Shown: piece after piece, positions 54,486-63,261 of the stretch | How the letters are laid out: each line of letters starts with the position of its first letter | Position numbering within the stretch: position 1 is the first letter of the stretch | NCBI GenBank assembly: GCA_943192975.1 | Contig: CALPCJ010000005.1 | Location: 62,001 to 126,000 of the forward strand | DNA length: 64,000 nt | Direction of reading: 5' to 3' | From: Senimuribacter intestinalis | GTDB taxonomy: Bacteria; Bacillota; Clostridia; Peptostreptococcales; Anaerovoracaceae | The notes under the pieces: model-generated | Seen by the model: only the letters and a program-made list of their open reading frames with translations | What the model was told of the DNA's origin: nothing | Database searches by the model: none | Made by a program: the position numbers and the translations under genes

Positions 54486-55186
54486 CTCTTTTCTCCTTCC
54501 ACAATAGCATCTACGAGAACGCCTGCAACTGCAAAGTAGTCAGGGTCAATCTCGTTAATTTCAACAATCTTTTCCGGTGCAATGATGGTGTGCTCTGCAG
54601 CACCAGCCATTACATAGTTAAAGTTTTTCGTTGTCTTGGAACAATAGTAGTTACCAAATTTATCAGCTACAGTAGGTCTGATGAACGCATAGTCAGCGCG
54701 CAGCGGCATTTCGAATAAGTACTTCTTGCCTTCCAGTTCTACAACTTTCTTTTCTCTTCCTAATTCGTCCAGCTCTTCCTGCACCGGTGTACCAACACCA
54801 GTCGGAGTCAGAACACCACCAAGACCGTAAGCTGCTGCTCTGATCTTTTCTGCTAAAGTACCCTGTGGAACCAGTGTGCACTTCAGTGTGCCTGCTACCA
54901 TGCCATCGCCAATCAGCGGGTTCATACCTACGTGGGAAGCGATGATGTGGTCAACCATACCAGCTTCGAGCAGTTTACCGATACCTCTTGCAGTCTTAGC
55001 GCCGTAAGTTCCTACTGGCAGACCGCCGTCGTTACCGATTACTGTCAAATGCTTAACGCCTTTTCTTACAAGTGCGTCCATGATAACTTCCGGGGAACCT
55101 GTGCCCAGGAAACCGCCGACCATAATGGTCATGCCGTCTTTAACGCCTGCAACTGCTTCATCAGCAGTCATAATTTTGTTAATCAT
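54473..55186 (-). CDS. atoD: Butyryl-CoA:acetoacetate CoA-transferase, alpha subunit
   Basis: A 237-residue CoA-transferase A subunit with the glycine-rich MVGGFLGTGSP loop (22-32), LTVIGNDGG and GTLAEKIRAAAYGLGGVLTPTGVGT. AAAGGTGATTG lies before the ATG. It follows kamE after a 250-base structured gap. Clostridial acetate/butyrate-type transferases are close relatives, so the exact CoA donor is inferred from the neighbouring lysine genes. Confidence 0.88.
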   Translation of the reverse strand: MINKIMTADEAVAGVKDGMTIMVGGFLGTGSPEVIMDALVRKGVKHLTVIGNDGGLPVGTYGAKTARGIGKLLEAGMVDHIIASHVGMNPLIGDGMVAGTLKCTLVPQGTLAEKIRAAAYGLGGVLTPTGVGTPVQEELDELGREKKVVELEGKKYLFEMPLRADYAFIRPTVADKFGNYYCSKTTKNFNYVMAGAAEHTIIAPEKIVEINEIDPDYFAVAGVLVDAIVEGEKRWQI

Positions 55187-55226
55187 TTTACAATCACCTT
55201 TCTATATCATATTAGTTTAAACAATA

Positions 55227-55283
55227 ACAACCCCACCCTTCCACGAAGCAAAGCTTCGGGCGGGTGCCTGGGAACCTTGTTGT
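55227..55283 (-). other. Structured RNA leader or attenuator between kamE and atoD
   Basis: On the minus strand CACCC/GGGTG encloses a CGAAGC/GCTTCG hairpin with a three-base loop, and outer ACAAC/GTTGT can pair. U-rich sequence GTTGTTATTGTTT follows. A partial terminator or RNA-stability element is possible. Confidence 0.45.
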
Positions 55284-55381
55284 CCTAAGGCAATAAGTGT
55301 TCATGAGAAAATCATACACCAAACGGATACATCTTGCAAGAGGATTCTTGTCCAAAATCTGTACCCTCCGCATGTGATAAT

Positions 55382-55410
55382 GGGCGCTGAACTTAAAGTT
55401 CAGGCGCCCG
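55382..55410 (-). other. Hairpin just downstream of kamE
   Basis: GGGCGCTGAACTT/AAGTTCAGGCGCCC forms a long stem with one bulge, 28 bases after the kamE stop. No T tract follows on the minus strand, so it is more likely a processing or stability element than a terminator. Confidence 0.5.
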
Positions 55411-55437
55411 CAACTCATGTCATATTATCATATGAGA

Positions 55438-56232
55438 TTAGCGATCAGCGATATTTTTCTTATCCTGCCAGCCTCTCTTTTCTACTTCCTGCATGATGTA
55501 GGACATAACATGTTCTGCATACTTTCCAGGACCAAAACCTGCGTCGTAGCCCAGTTCCTGTGCTAATTCGTGGGAAATTCTAGGACCGCCGCAAGTCAGG
55601 ATAATTTTGTCACGCAGACCTTCCGCTTCCATCAGTTCAACCATTTTGGTCAGCTGCTGGATGTGAATGTCCTTCTGTGTTACTGTCTGGGATACCAGAA
55701 TTGCATCAGCGTTCAGTTCTTTTGCTTTTGCAATTAACTGTTCACAAGGAACCTGGGAACCCATGTTATGCGGATCTACATTCTTAAATCTTTCCAGACC
55801 GAAGTGACCGTGGAAGCCCTTCATCTGAATGATTGCGTCGATACCTACGGTATGAGCATCGGATTCGATGGATGCACCTACAACGGTGATATCTCTGCCG
55901 ATGTGTTCGCCAATCCATTCGCCGCATTCCACACGATCCATTACAGTACCTTCAACCTTAGGAACATTGATAGCTGTAAAGTCGATAGTTGGCTGTGCGG
56001 AGCCGTAAACGTTAAAGAATGTATATCCTGTTGTCAGTTCGCAGTAGTAAGCTACGTTTGGCTCAGCCAAACCTAATTTCTTAGCATACTGCTTTGCGCA
56101 TTCTTCAGCTTCTTCACCGTAAGGTACAGGAAGAGTGAAGGCTAACTGAACTTTACCGTCGTTAAGTGCGTCGCCGTAAGGCTTAACACAAGTTAAATCT
56201 ACACTGCTTGTTGCTTTGCATTCTGTTGTCAT
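55438..56232 (-). CDS. kamE: Lysine 5,6-aminomutase, beta subunit (B12-binding)
   Basis: A 264-residue subunit. The B12 motif DAHTVG (125-130) supplies the cobalt ligand H127, and K138 stands where the PLP-binding Lys144 lies in the Clostridium sticklandii enzyme. LTCGGPRI near 212-219 completes the Rossmann B12 domain. With KamD it moves the terminal amino group of beta-lysine to carbon 5. AAGGAGGTGCAAGGTC precedes the ATG, and kamD ends 17 bases upstream. Confidence 0.95.
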   Translation of the reverse strand: MTTECKATSSVDLTCVKPYGDALNDGKVQLAFTLPVPYGEEAEECAKQYAKKLGLAEPNVAYYCELTTGYTFFNVYGSAQPTIDFTAINVPKVEGTVMDRVECGEWIGEHIGRDITVVGASIESDAHTVGIDAIIQMKGFHGHFGLERFKNVDPHNMGSQVPCEQLIAKAKELNADAILVSQTVTQKDIHIQQLTKMVELMEAEGLRDKIILTCGGPRISHELAQELGYDAGFGPGKYAEHVMSYIMQEVEKRGWQDKKNIADR

Positions 56233-56249
56233 GACCTTGCACCTCCTTA

Positions 56250-57803
56250 TTATTCATGATCCATAAACAATTCAATAAACGGATTGAAGTAGTTTTCACC
56301 CTTAGTGGAAACGCCTTCCAGACCGTGACCACCGTCAAACGGACGTTTCACGCCGCCGAAGATACCCTTTTCAATTGTGGAGAAGAGGCCTTCTTTTTCA
56401 ACTTCAGCAAGAAGAGCGTCTGCTTTGCCCAGAACTTCCTGTGCTCTCTTCTGAATGATACCGTCCTTCTTGAACTCAACTTCTTCACCGATGTGTCTGC
56501 AGTTGTTGAAAATGTAACGAGCATTTTCAATGGACAGATATCTATCCTGCATCAGCGGTGTATGAATTGCTTCTGTCAGCATACCAGTCAACAGCAGGGA
56601 CTGATTCGTCCAAACTGTTACTAAGTTGAACAGCGCATCCTGCAGGTGACCTCTAAAGATGTTACCTGTCATGAACTTTGTAGGAGGCATGTATTTTAAT
56701 CTTGCCTTAGGGAAGATTTCTCTTGCCATCTGTGCCTGAGACAGTTCAAGCAAGAAGCCGTCTTCTGTAGCAGGATCCATTTCAAATGCGTGACCCAGAC
56801 CCATCTGTTCTTCAGGAATGTTAGCAAGTACTGCAAACTGTTCGTTGATGAACTGAGAAGCAGTTACAGTGTGAGCTGCTTCGATTGCGTCGTCTGTTGT
56901 CAGGTAGTTGTCTTCACCGGAGTTAAAGATGATACCGCAGTAACCGATGATAACACGGCTCATGAACTGGTCAACCAGTGTTCTCTGCATGTTGATATCT
57001 CTGAACAGGATACCGTAGATAGCGTCATTTAACATTACGTCTAATCTTTCCAGTGCGCCCATTGCAGCGATTTCAGGCATACACATACCGGAGGAGTAGT
57101 TACACAGTCTGATGTATCTGCCAACTTCTTCACCAACTTCGTCCAGTGCTTTTCTCATGATTCTAAAGTTTTCCTGCGTAGCGTAAGTACCACCAAAGCC
57201 TTCAGTTGTTGCGCCATAAGGTACATAGTCAAGCAGGGACTGTGCAGTAGTTCTGATTACAGCGATGATGTCTGCACCCTGTCTGGCAGCAGCCTGTGCC
57301 TGAATCACGTCTTCGTAAATGTTACCAGTAGCAACGATTACGTAGATGTAAGGCTCTGATCCTTCACCGATAGTGTCTAAGTACTCCTGACGCTTTGCTT
57401 TCTGCATGTCAATTCTTTCGAAAGTAGCTTTGATTGCAGGCTTTAATGCTTCAGCAGCTTCTGCCTGGGAGCAGGTCGGAAGTTTTGTGATATCCAGTTT
57501 GCCTGCAGCCATTTCTTCTGCGATTTCCTGCGGTGTCTTGCCAGTCTGTACGATTGCATTACCAATCCAATAAGCGACACCTGTCGGCAGCGCACCCGCA
57601 TCCTTCAGCTGGTCTACTACCACGTTTGGAAGCGGTGTGTCAACATCGTCTACACCGTCAACTCCCAAAAGTCTCAGAATTGTTCTCTCTGTGCTGACTG
57701 TAGTGTGTCTGTCAATGAAGTCCTGCATGTCATGTGCAATGTTTGCCGCATGCTGACGAGCACTGTCAACTACTTTTGGGTCAAGGTTTAATTTGCTTTT
57801 CAT
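56250..57803 (-). CDS. kamD: Lysine 5,6-aminomutase, alpha subunit
   Basis: A 517-residue TIM-barrel subunit that holds most of the adenosylcobalamin/PLP active site (IRTTAQSLLDYVPYGATTEG and GEDNYLTTDDAIEAAHTV are characteristic). Length matches characterised KamD proteins. GGAGAGAGAAAAGG precedes the ATG. It lies 14 bases after kamC and before kamE in the standard order. Confidence 0.95.
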   Translation of the reverse strand: MKSKLNLDPKVVDSARQHAANIAHDMQDFIDRHTTVSTERTILRLLGVDGVDDVDTPLPNVVVDQLKDAGALPTGVAYWIGNAIVQTGKTPQEIAEEMAAGKLDITKLPTCSQAEAAEALKPAIKATFERIDMQKAKRQEYLDTIGEGSEPYIYVIVATGNIYEDVIQAQAAARQGADIIAVIRTTAQSLLDYVPYGATTEGFGGTYATQENFRIMRKALDEVGEEVGRYIRLCNYSSGMCMPEIAAMGALERLDVMLNDAIYGILFRDINMQRTLVDQFMSRVIIGYCGIIFNSGEDNYLTTDDAIEAAHTVTASQFINEQFAVLANIPEEQMGLGHAFEMDPATEDGFLLELSQAQMAREIFPKARLKYMPPTKFMTGNIFRGHLQDALFNLVTVWTNQSLLLTGMLTEAIHTPLMQDRYLSIENARYIFNNCRHIGEEVEFKKDGIIQKRAQEVLGKADALLAEVEKEGLFSTIEKGIFGGVKRPFDGGHGLEGVSTKGENYFNPFIELFMDHE

Positions 57804-57817
57804 CCTTTTCTCTCTCC

Positions 57818-59461
57818 TTATTTTATATATTTTTGTGCTCCATCAATAATTTCCTTATTGATGCCTAACATTTTCGCGATATTAAGCGCGTCTTTTGGTA
57901 TTTGCCCTTGTTTTTCTACCGTATATAAACGATAGTCCATATACTTAGAAATTATATTAATCCGCTCTTTCCTATTCGCATATTTTAACTCGCTGTCGAG
58001 TTTGCGGAAGTCAACATCTGCCAGGCCTCGCACCTGCATATTCTTAACCCCGTTTTCCTCGGTCACCGCCTCAAAATGCGTAGTCATGAGGGTAATATAC
58101 GGTTTGTCTTTGAGGTAATCCACAAGGCTTCTGGTCAGCGCCAGACCCTCAATCGGATTGGTTCCGCTGGCAATCTCATCGATGAGAAGCAGCGAACGAT
58201 TCTCACTGTGATCTAAAATTTCCTTGAGTTCTTCCATCTCGCTTCCGAAACTGGAAAGGCCTCTCTCGACCGACTGGCTGTCTCCAATTAGAATCTGCAT
58301 ATAGTTAGAAAGACCCACCTTTGCCTTTTGACAAGGAACAAAGAATCCATACTGCGCCAAAATCGGCACCAGTCCGGAAAGCTTCAGTGAAATGGTCTTA
58401 CCTCCCATATTGGCACCTGTAATACAGGTAACTCCGTCAGTCAAGGAAATGCTTACCGGACAGTAAGTTTTCCCCTTGGACTTCAGCACGTCTTCAACTT
58501 TGGATTGTCTGCCTTCTACGATTTCAACGATATGCGCCTCAACGATTTCCGGCTTTACGCAGTCGTGCTTGATGGCATAAAGGGCTTTGCCCAATGCCAC
58601 ATCGAGAAGTCCAATTCGTTTACAGTTACGCAGAAGCACATCTGCAAACTCTGCTATTTTTAGGGAAAGACGCTGCCTTACAACGGTTTCTTCTTCCTCA
58701 ATTTCGGTAACCAGATTTTCCATCTGCTCTGTCAGCGCATAAATCTTTTCATCAGGTTTTAATTCAAAGGTTACGGTCATGTAATCTTCATCCACCTGCT
58801 GCAAATCCGGCACGGCTTTATACTTTTCCAGCTCTCCGCCGGTCTTCGATACTGCACAGTCAAACTTCGGTGTTAAAATGATACCGTATTCTCTCTGAAT
58901 CTCCGCTTTTTTCGCCTTCTGCGTCTTTCTGATGGAAACCTCTATGCTGTGCTTTTCCTTTCGCAGCTGCGCCAGCTTTTCAGAAAAGTCATCATAGATA
59001 TAAAAAGTATTAATTCTGTCTTTGCTTGGATCCAGCTCGTCCAAAAGGGCTTCCGTCGGTTCCAGCGTAAACTCTACCGGAACTTTCGTGGTCGTTTCCC
59101 CACAAATCTTTTCAATTTTTCTCATCATCAGAAGCAGAGTCTTTACTTCGTAGAGTTCTACGACGGAAAGTGCATTTCTACTGCTTCGCTCGATGGTATA
59201 TGTAGTATCTTTAATTTCCATGAAGGCTTCTGAAAGCAGCTCTACGCAGCGCTGATTTTCCTTCGCAAAGGCAATCATGTCCTCGATCTTATCAAGTTCT
59301 GCGCGAAGCTCCTCTTCTTCACCCGGAAAAAAAGGTTTGGTTTCTTTTAATATATTTTTACCAAAAGGGGTATTTAAGTCAATCTGCTGCATGACATAGT
59401 CAAGACCAGTTTCTGCTTTAGTCTTGACATTGGCAAGCCGCCTGTTTGAACCGTGTTTCAT
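57818..59461 (-). CDS. kamC: Lysine 5,6-aminomutase reactivase ATPase KamC (MutS-like)
   Basis: A 547-residue protein with a MutS-type C-terminal ATPase: Walker A GANMGGKT at 349-356, Walker B LLLIDEIASGTNP near 430, then TLMTTHFEA. It lacks the mismatch-recognition domain of MutS, consistent with the KamC family said to reactivate 5,6-aminomutase by replacing damaged cobalamin. AGGAGGATTT precedes the ATG. It stands between kamB and kamD. Confidence 0.88.
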   Translation of the reverse strand: MKHGSNRRLANVKTKAETGLDYVMQQIDLNTPFGKNILKETKPFFPGEEEELRAELDKIEDMIAFAKENQRCVELLSEAFMEIKDTTYTIERSSRNALSVVELYEVKTLLLMMRKIEKICGETTTKVPVEFTLEPTEALLDELDPSKDRINTFYIYDDFSEKLAQLRKEKHSIEVSIRKTQKAKKAEIQREYGIILTPKFDCAVSKTGGELEKYKAVPDLQQVDEDYMTVTFELKPDEKIYALTEQMENLVTEIEEEETVVRQRLSLKIAEFADVLLRNCKRIGLLDVALGKALYAIKHDCVKPEIVEAHIVEIVEGRQSKVEDVLKSKGKTYCPVSISLTDGVTCITGANMGGKTISLKLSGLVPILAQYGFFVPCQKAKVGLSNYMQILIGDSQSVERGLSSFGSEMEELKEILDHSENRSLLLIDEIASGTNPIEGLALTRSLVDYLKDKPYITLMTTHFEAVTEENGVKNMQVRGLADVDFRKLDSELKYANRKERINIISKYMDYRLYTVEKQGQIPKDALNIAKMLGINKEIIDGAQKYIK

Positions 59462-59476
59462 AAATCCTCCTTCTGT

Positions 59477-60493
59477 TTATATTCTAACGTCAATGACCGG
59501 AATATCCGGAAGCGCTTCCTGCATAGCATCTCGCAGAGCTTTGTGGTCGAAAGAGTAGCCGCTAGGCGCAATCGGGTTGACCGTTACCGCCGCAACTTTG
59601 ATGTTCTTCATGACACTGACCTTGAACTTCTTCTTGCGAAGCTTGCCCCAGTCCATCTGATTGATGAAAATCTTAGTCGGGTCTTTGAGAACAAAGTGGA
59701 CTCTTTTTAGCTTACTTGGGTTGATGTCTGCAATTACGCTGTTTGTAAATGCGCCCGGAATGTATACATATTCCGTTTCATCATCAATTGCTTCATCGAT
59801 AAAGCGGCTGGATCCAAGACCCGTTGCAAGGTCTAAGGCTTCTATATTATCACCTTTGATAAGCAAAATCTTGTCCAGATTCATATGCTCTGCAATGAGC
59901 GCTCTTGCCTTGCATTCTTCCAATTCAGGAATGCTGTAAAGCCCGATGATGTGCGCTGTATCCTCGATTACTTTCTTCATGCTGCGGGACAAAACTGCGC
60001 CAGTGGACAAGATAATTGCGTCTGATGTCTCCGGCGAAGCGATAGACTTTCGGTCGATAGCTCCGTCGATGAGAATCAGTTCACAGCCCATTTCAAACAT
60101 CTCTTCACACATCTTCTTCGTGTGAGCAGTCGCCACAGGTCCTGCTATCTGCACATAGCCGCTATCAGCGACTCTGCAGAGGAGCAAATCTCCGATAGAA
60201 GTTCTGTAATCTGATTTTTTTACGATTTCAAGTCCTGCTTCCGCCAAATCATAAAGCTGTGTCGGAACGGACACGATGGTATCTTCGTAGAGATATACCT
60301 TTGGTTTTTCGGTTCCCGTTACTAAGTCCTGTGTTTCCCCGTCTCTGCCGGTAGAAGTAATGCCCAGAGTAATACCCTCATCATCAGCTTCTTCAATGAG
60401 ATAATTGAGCGCTGTAGTCTTTCCTGCATTCTTCGCCATGCCAACGATGGAAAGCGTTTTATATTTTTGTGACAAATCGTAAAGTAAACCCAT
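59477..60493 (-). CDS. kamB: Lysine 5,6-aminomutase reactivase subunit KamB
   Basis: A 338-residue P-loop protein (GMAKNAGKT at 18-26) of the family found only beside kamC and kamDE. It probably works with KamC in ATP-driven reactivation of the aminomutase. The N-terminal GTPase-like half (TSTGRDGETQDLVTG, ILIDGAIDRKS) is clear, while the C-terminal half has no named domain that I recognise. AGGGAT precedes the ATG. Confidence 0.85.
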   Translation of the reverse strand: MGLLYDLSQKYKTLSIVGMAKNAGKTTALNYLIEEADDEGITLGITSTGRDGETQDLVTGTEKPKVYLYEDTIVSVPTQLYDLAEAGLEIVKKSDYRTSIGDLLLCRVADSGYVQIAGPVATAHTKKMCEEMFEMGCELILIDGAIDRKSIASPETSDAIILSTGAVLSRSMKKVIEDTAHIIGLYSIPELEECKARALIAEHMNLDKILLIKGDNIEALDLATGLGSSRFIDEAIDDETEYVYIPGAFTNSVIADINPSKLKRVHFVLKDPTKIFINQMDWGKLRKKKFKVSVMKNIKVAAVTVNPIAPSGYSFDHKALRDAMQEALPDIPVIDVRI

Positions 60494-60540
60494 TTCTTAT
60501 CCCTGTTTGTTCTAAAATTTCTGTATTCCTCGTTATAAAG

Positions 60541-60568
60541 GTATAGGGAGACCCAAGCCTCCCTATAC
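60541..60568 (-). other. Hairpin between kamA and kamB
   Basis: A perfect 10-bp stem GTATAGGGAG/CTCCCTATAC with an eight-base loop, 11 bases after the kamA stop. It has no T tract, so it is probably an intercistronic stability or processing element. Confidence 0.55.
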
Positions 60569-60579
60569 GCATACACCAA

Positions 60580-61839
60580 TTAGTGTTTGTTTCTTTCGTG
60601 TCTTGCCAGGTTGGAAGGTTCCATAGATTTAATCTGTAATCCTTCTCCTAATGCAGATACACCCTGATACTTATAAGTCTTCTTACCAGTGCAGTAGTCG
60701 CAAGTGCACTTCAGATCCGGCAGACGAGGCTGAGTGTAAGTAGTGATAACGCCTTCGTAGTTTCTGAGAATTACCTTATCAGGTGTCTCGGAAATAATGT
60801 ACTGAGGCATTACCGGAGTCTTACCACCACCACCAGGAGCGTCAACTACGAATGTAGGAACTGCATAACCGGAAGTGTGTCCTCTCAGACCTTCGATGAT
60901 TTCGATACCCTTCGCAACGGATGTTCTGAAGTGTTCGATACCAACAGACAGGTCGCAAATGTAGATGTAGTAAGGTCTTACTCTATTCTTAACCAGCTTG
61001 TGTACTAATTCTCTCATGATGTGCTTACAGTCGTTAACACCTCTGAGCAGTACGGACTGGTTACCAAGAGGAATACCTGCGTCAGCAAGCTTACGACATG
61101 CTTCTGCTGCATCTTCAGTGATTTCCTGTGGGTGGTTGAAGTGAGTGTTCAGCCAGATTGGGTGATACTTCTTCAGCATGTTAACCAGGTTATCAGTAAT
61201 TCTCATTGGCATTACAACCGGAGTTCTGGAACCAAGTCTTACGATTTCCACGTGGTCAATCTTTCTCAGTTCGCTGATGATGTATTCTAATGTATCATCT
61301 TCTACGCACAGAGCGTCACCACCGGAAAGCAGAACGTCTCTAACAACCGGTGTCTTTCTGATGTATTCGATACATGCATCGATATCTTCTCTGGATCTAG
61401 CACCGTCAGTTTCACCTGCAAGTCTTCTTCTAGTGCAGTGTCTGCAGTACATGGAGCACTGGTCAGTGATGAGGAACAGTACTCTGTCCGGATATCTGTG
61501 AGTCAGACCAGGAGCCGGGGAGTCAGCGTCCTCGTGAAGAGGGTCAGCATCGTCAGCTTCAGATCTGTGCATTTCAGCCAGTGTAGGAACTGCCTGCATT
61601 CTAACTGGATCTCTCGGATCATCTGGATCCATCAGGGAAGCATAGTAAGGAGTGATACCTACTCTGAATCCACCGATAACTTTCTGGATTTCTTCTCTTT
61701 CCTGGTCAGTCAGGTTTAATACCTGTTCGATATCTTCCAGAGTAGAAAGTCTGTGAGATACCTGCCAGTGCCAGTCATTCCACTGTTCATCGGTAACATC
61801 CTTAAACAGAGGAATGTCTTTCCAATTTCTGATTGCCAT
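60580..61839 (-). CDS. kamA: L-lysine 2,3-aminomutase
   Basis: A 419-residue radical-SAM/PLP enzyme that makes L-beta-lysine, the first step of lysine fermentation. The cluster motif CSMYCRHC gives C128, C132 and C135. SGGDAL follows at 172-177. The PLP lysine is K340 in DAPGGGGK. Candidate zinc cysteines are C271 and the CTCDYC group near 375-381. The order and size match the Clostridium subterminale enzyme. AAGGAGA precedes the ATG. Confidence 0.96.
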   Translation of the reverse strand: MAIRNWKDIPLFKDVTDEQWNDWHWQVSHRLSTLEDIEQVLNLTDQEREEIQKVIGGFRVGITPYYASLMDPDDPRDPVRMQAVPTLAEMHRSEADDADPLHEDADSPAPGLTHRYPDRVLFLITDQCSMYCRHCTRRRLAGETDGARSREDIDACIEYIRKTPVVRDVLLSGGDALCVEDDTLEYIISELRKIDHVEIVRLGSRTPVVMPMRITDNLVNMLKKYHPIWLNTHFNHPQEITEDAAEACRKLADAGIPLGNQSVLLRGVNDCKHIMRELVHKLVKNRVRPYYIYICDLSVGIEHFRTSVAKGIEIIEGLRGHTSGYAVPTFVVDAPGGGGKTPVMPQYIISETPDKVILRNYEGVITTYTQPRLPDLKCTCDYCTGKKTYKYQGVSALGEGLQIKSMEPSNLARHERNKH

Positions 61840-61912
61840 AATAATAAATCTCCTTAAATTCGTGATTTAAATTTGTATGATTATAAATTAAATTGAAGTT
61901 TTTCTTATGATA

Positions 61913-61941
61913 GCCACAGCTTCCGAAAAGGAAGCCGTGGC
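61913..61941 (-). other. Hairpin between kdd copy 1 and kamA
   Basis: GCCACAGCTTCC pairs with GGAAGCCGTGGC (one mismatch) around GAAAA, 53 bases after the kdd stop. No T tract follows on the minus strand. Confidence 0.55.
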
Positions 61942-61993
61942 AGTAAAGTTTGTGTTATGTTGATTTTATAATTTGATGTACATCATCGATTGA

Positions 61994-63061
61994 TTATGCG
62001 TACATTTCTTCGAATAACTTTCTCAGTCCTTCGTGTTCTCTCAGGCACTGCAGAGTGATTGCTGCGTGACCCTTAGTGTAACCGTTACCAACGATCATGT
62101 TCACGTCTTTACCAACACCTTCTGCACCAAGAGCTGCCTTAGTGAAGGAAGTAGCCATGGAGAAGAAGTATACAACACCGTCATCCTTAGTAGCTAAGAT
62201 GGAGGCCATTTCTGTGTTTTCAATGTTTACACAGTTAATAACTACGTCGAACAGTTCGCCGTCAGTTAATTCCATAGCTTTGTTGTACATGCCAACTGCA
62301 TCTGTAGCGTCCATGTGGAAATATTCGTCAGCTAAATCTAATGCTCTCGCTCTGTCTTCGGACTTCTGGGAACCAGCTGCGCAAACAACTTTACCAGTTA
62401 CGCCAGCTCTCTTCTTTGCTTCGTATAAGCACAGCAGGCCGGATTTTCCGCCGCCACCGATAACCAGAATTTTCTGACCGGACTGGCACAGTTTAGCAGC
62501 CTGTGCAGGAGCACCAGCTACGTCTAATGCGGATAAAGCAAGTCCTTCCGGCATATCGTCAGGAATGATTCCGTAGATACCGCTCTGGAACAGGATAGCC
62601 TGACCTTTGATATCAACCTGGTCGATGGTTGGTCTCATTTCCAGAATTTCTTCGATTACCAGTGGAGTCAGGGACAGGGATACTAATGTAGCAATCTTGT
62701 CGCCGACTTTCAGTTCTCCAACGTAGTTAGGACCAACTTCTTTAACAGTACCAAGCAGCATACCGCCGGAACCAGTCCAAGGGTTCTTGTGCTTACCAGC
62801 TTTAGCAACAATGTTCATCATTGTCTGCTTTACTTTTTCCTGATCTTCAGGAGAGTTTTCGATATCTGCAGGCTTCTTGCCATCGCAGGATCTTCTAACG
62901 ATTTCAGTGAAAGAAGCAGAGTCAACGTTTAAAGTCTTAACGTCAATCAGTACTTCGTTATCGTAAATTTCCATAGTGTTATCGATCACATCTGCTGGCT
63001 GTGGTAAAACACCTTTTGGTGAAATAACTCTGTGGGTTCCGTAAGGGCATCCTTTTTTCAT
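61994..63061 (-). CDS. kdd: L-erythro-3,5-diaminohexanoate dehydrogenase, copy 1
   Basis: A 355-residue NAD(P)-dependent dehydrogenase of the family defined by Kdd. It starts MKKGCPYGTHRVISPKGVLPQP and has VGDKIATLVSLSLTPL and the Rossmann loop VIGGGGKSGLL near residue 208. It converts 3,5-diaminohexanoate to 5-amino-3-oxohexanoate and ammonia. AGGAGG lies nine bases before the ATG at 63061, which I prefer to the ATG at 63070. It has its own promoter at 63133-63161 and a paralogue upstream. Confidence 0.93.
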   Translation of the reverse strand: MKKGCPYGTHRVISPKGVLPQPADVIDNTMEIYDNEVLIDVKTLNVDSASFTEIVRRSCDGKKPADIENSPEDQEKVKQTMMNIVAKAGKHKNPWTGSGGMLLGTVKEVGPNYVGELKVGDKIATLVSLSLTPLVIEEILEMRPTIDQVDIKGQAILFQSGIYGIIPDDMPEGLALSALDVAGAPAQAAKLCQSGQKILVIGGGGKSGLLCLYEAKKRAGVTGKVVCAAGSQKSEDRARALDLADEYFHMDATDAVGMYNKAMELTDGELFDVVINCVNIENTEMASILATKDDGVVYFFSMATSFTKAALGAEGVGKDVNMIVGNGYTKGHAAITLQCLREHEGLRKLFEEMYA

Positions 63062-63132
63062 AATAATCATCCTCCTAGAAAAATATTAACTCTTTTAAAA
63101 TTTATGCCAAGGCATAATTTATGACTATCTAT

Positions 63133-63161
63133 ATTATAAAACTGTTGCCGCTTAGTGTCCA
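63133..63161 (-). promoter_or_regulatory. Promoter of the kdd-kam operon
   Basis: On the minus strand TGGACA (63161-63156), a 17-base spacer, and TATAAT (63138-63133), 70 bases before kdd copy 1. Confidence 0.65.
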
Positions 63162-63261
63162 TAGTCCAATTTTAGCTCACTTCTAAATAATTTTTAAATT
63201 AACAATCGAACCGATTTGTGTTCGTTTTTCAAAAGAACAGAACCACTTTCGGTTCATTCGT

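Noticed and set aside
57818..59461. Calling this gene mutS or mutS2
   Set aside because: It has the MutS ATPase but no mismatch-recognition domain or Smr domain, and it lies between kamB and kamD, as expected for KamC.
60322..60579. Small minus-strand frame between kamA and kamB
   Set aside because: It runs through the intercistronic hairpin and then overlaps kamB in another frame; no ribosome-binding site supports it.
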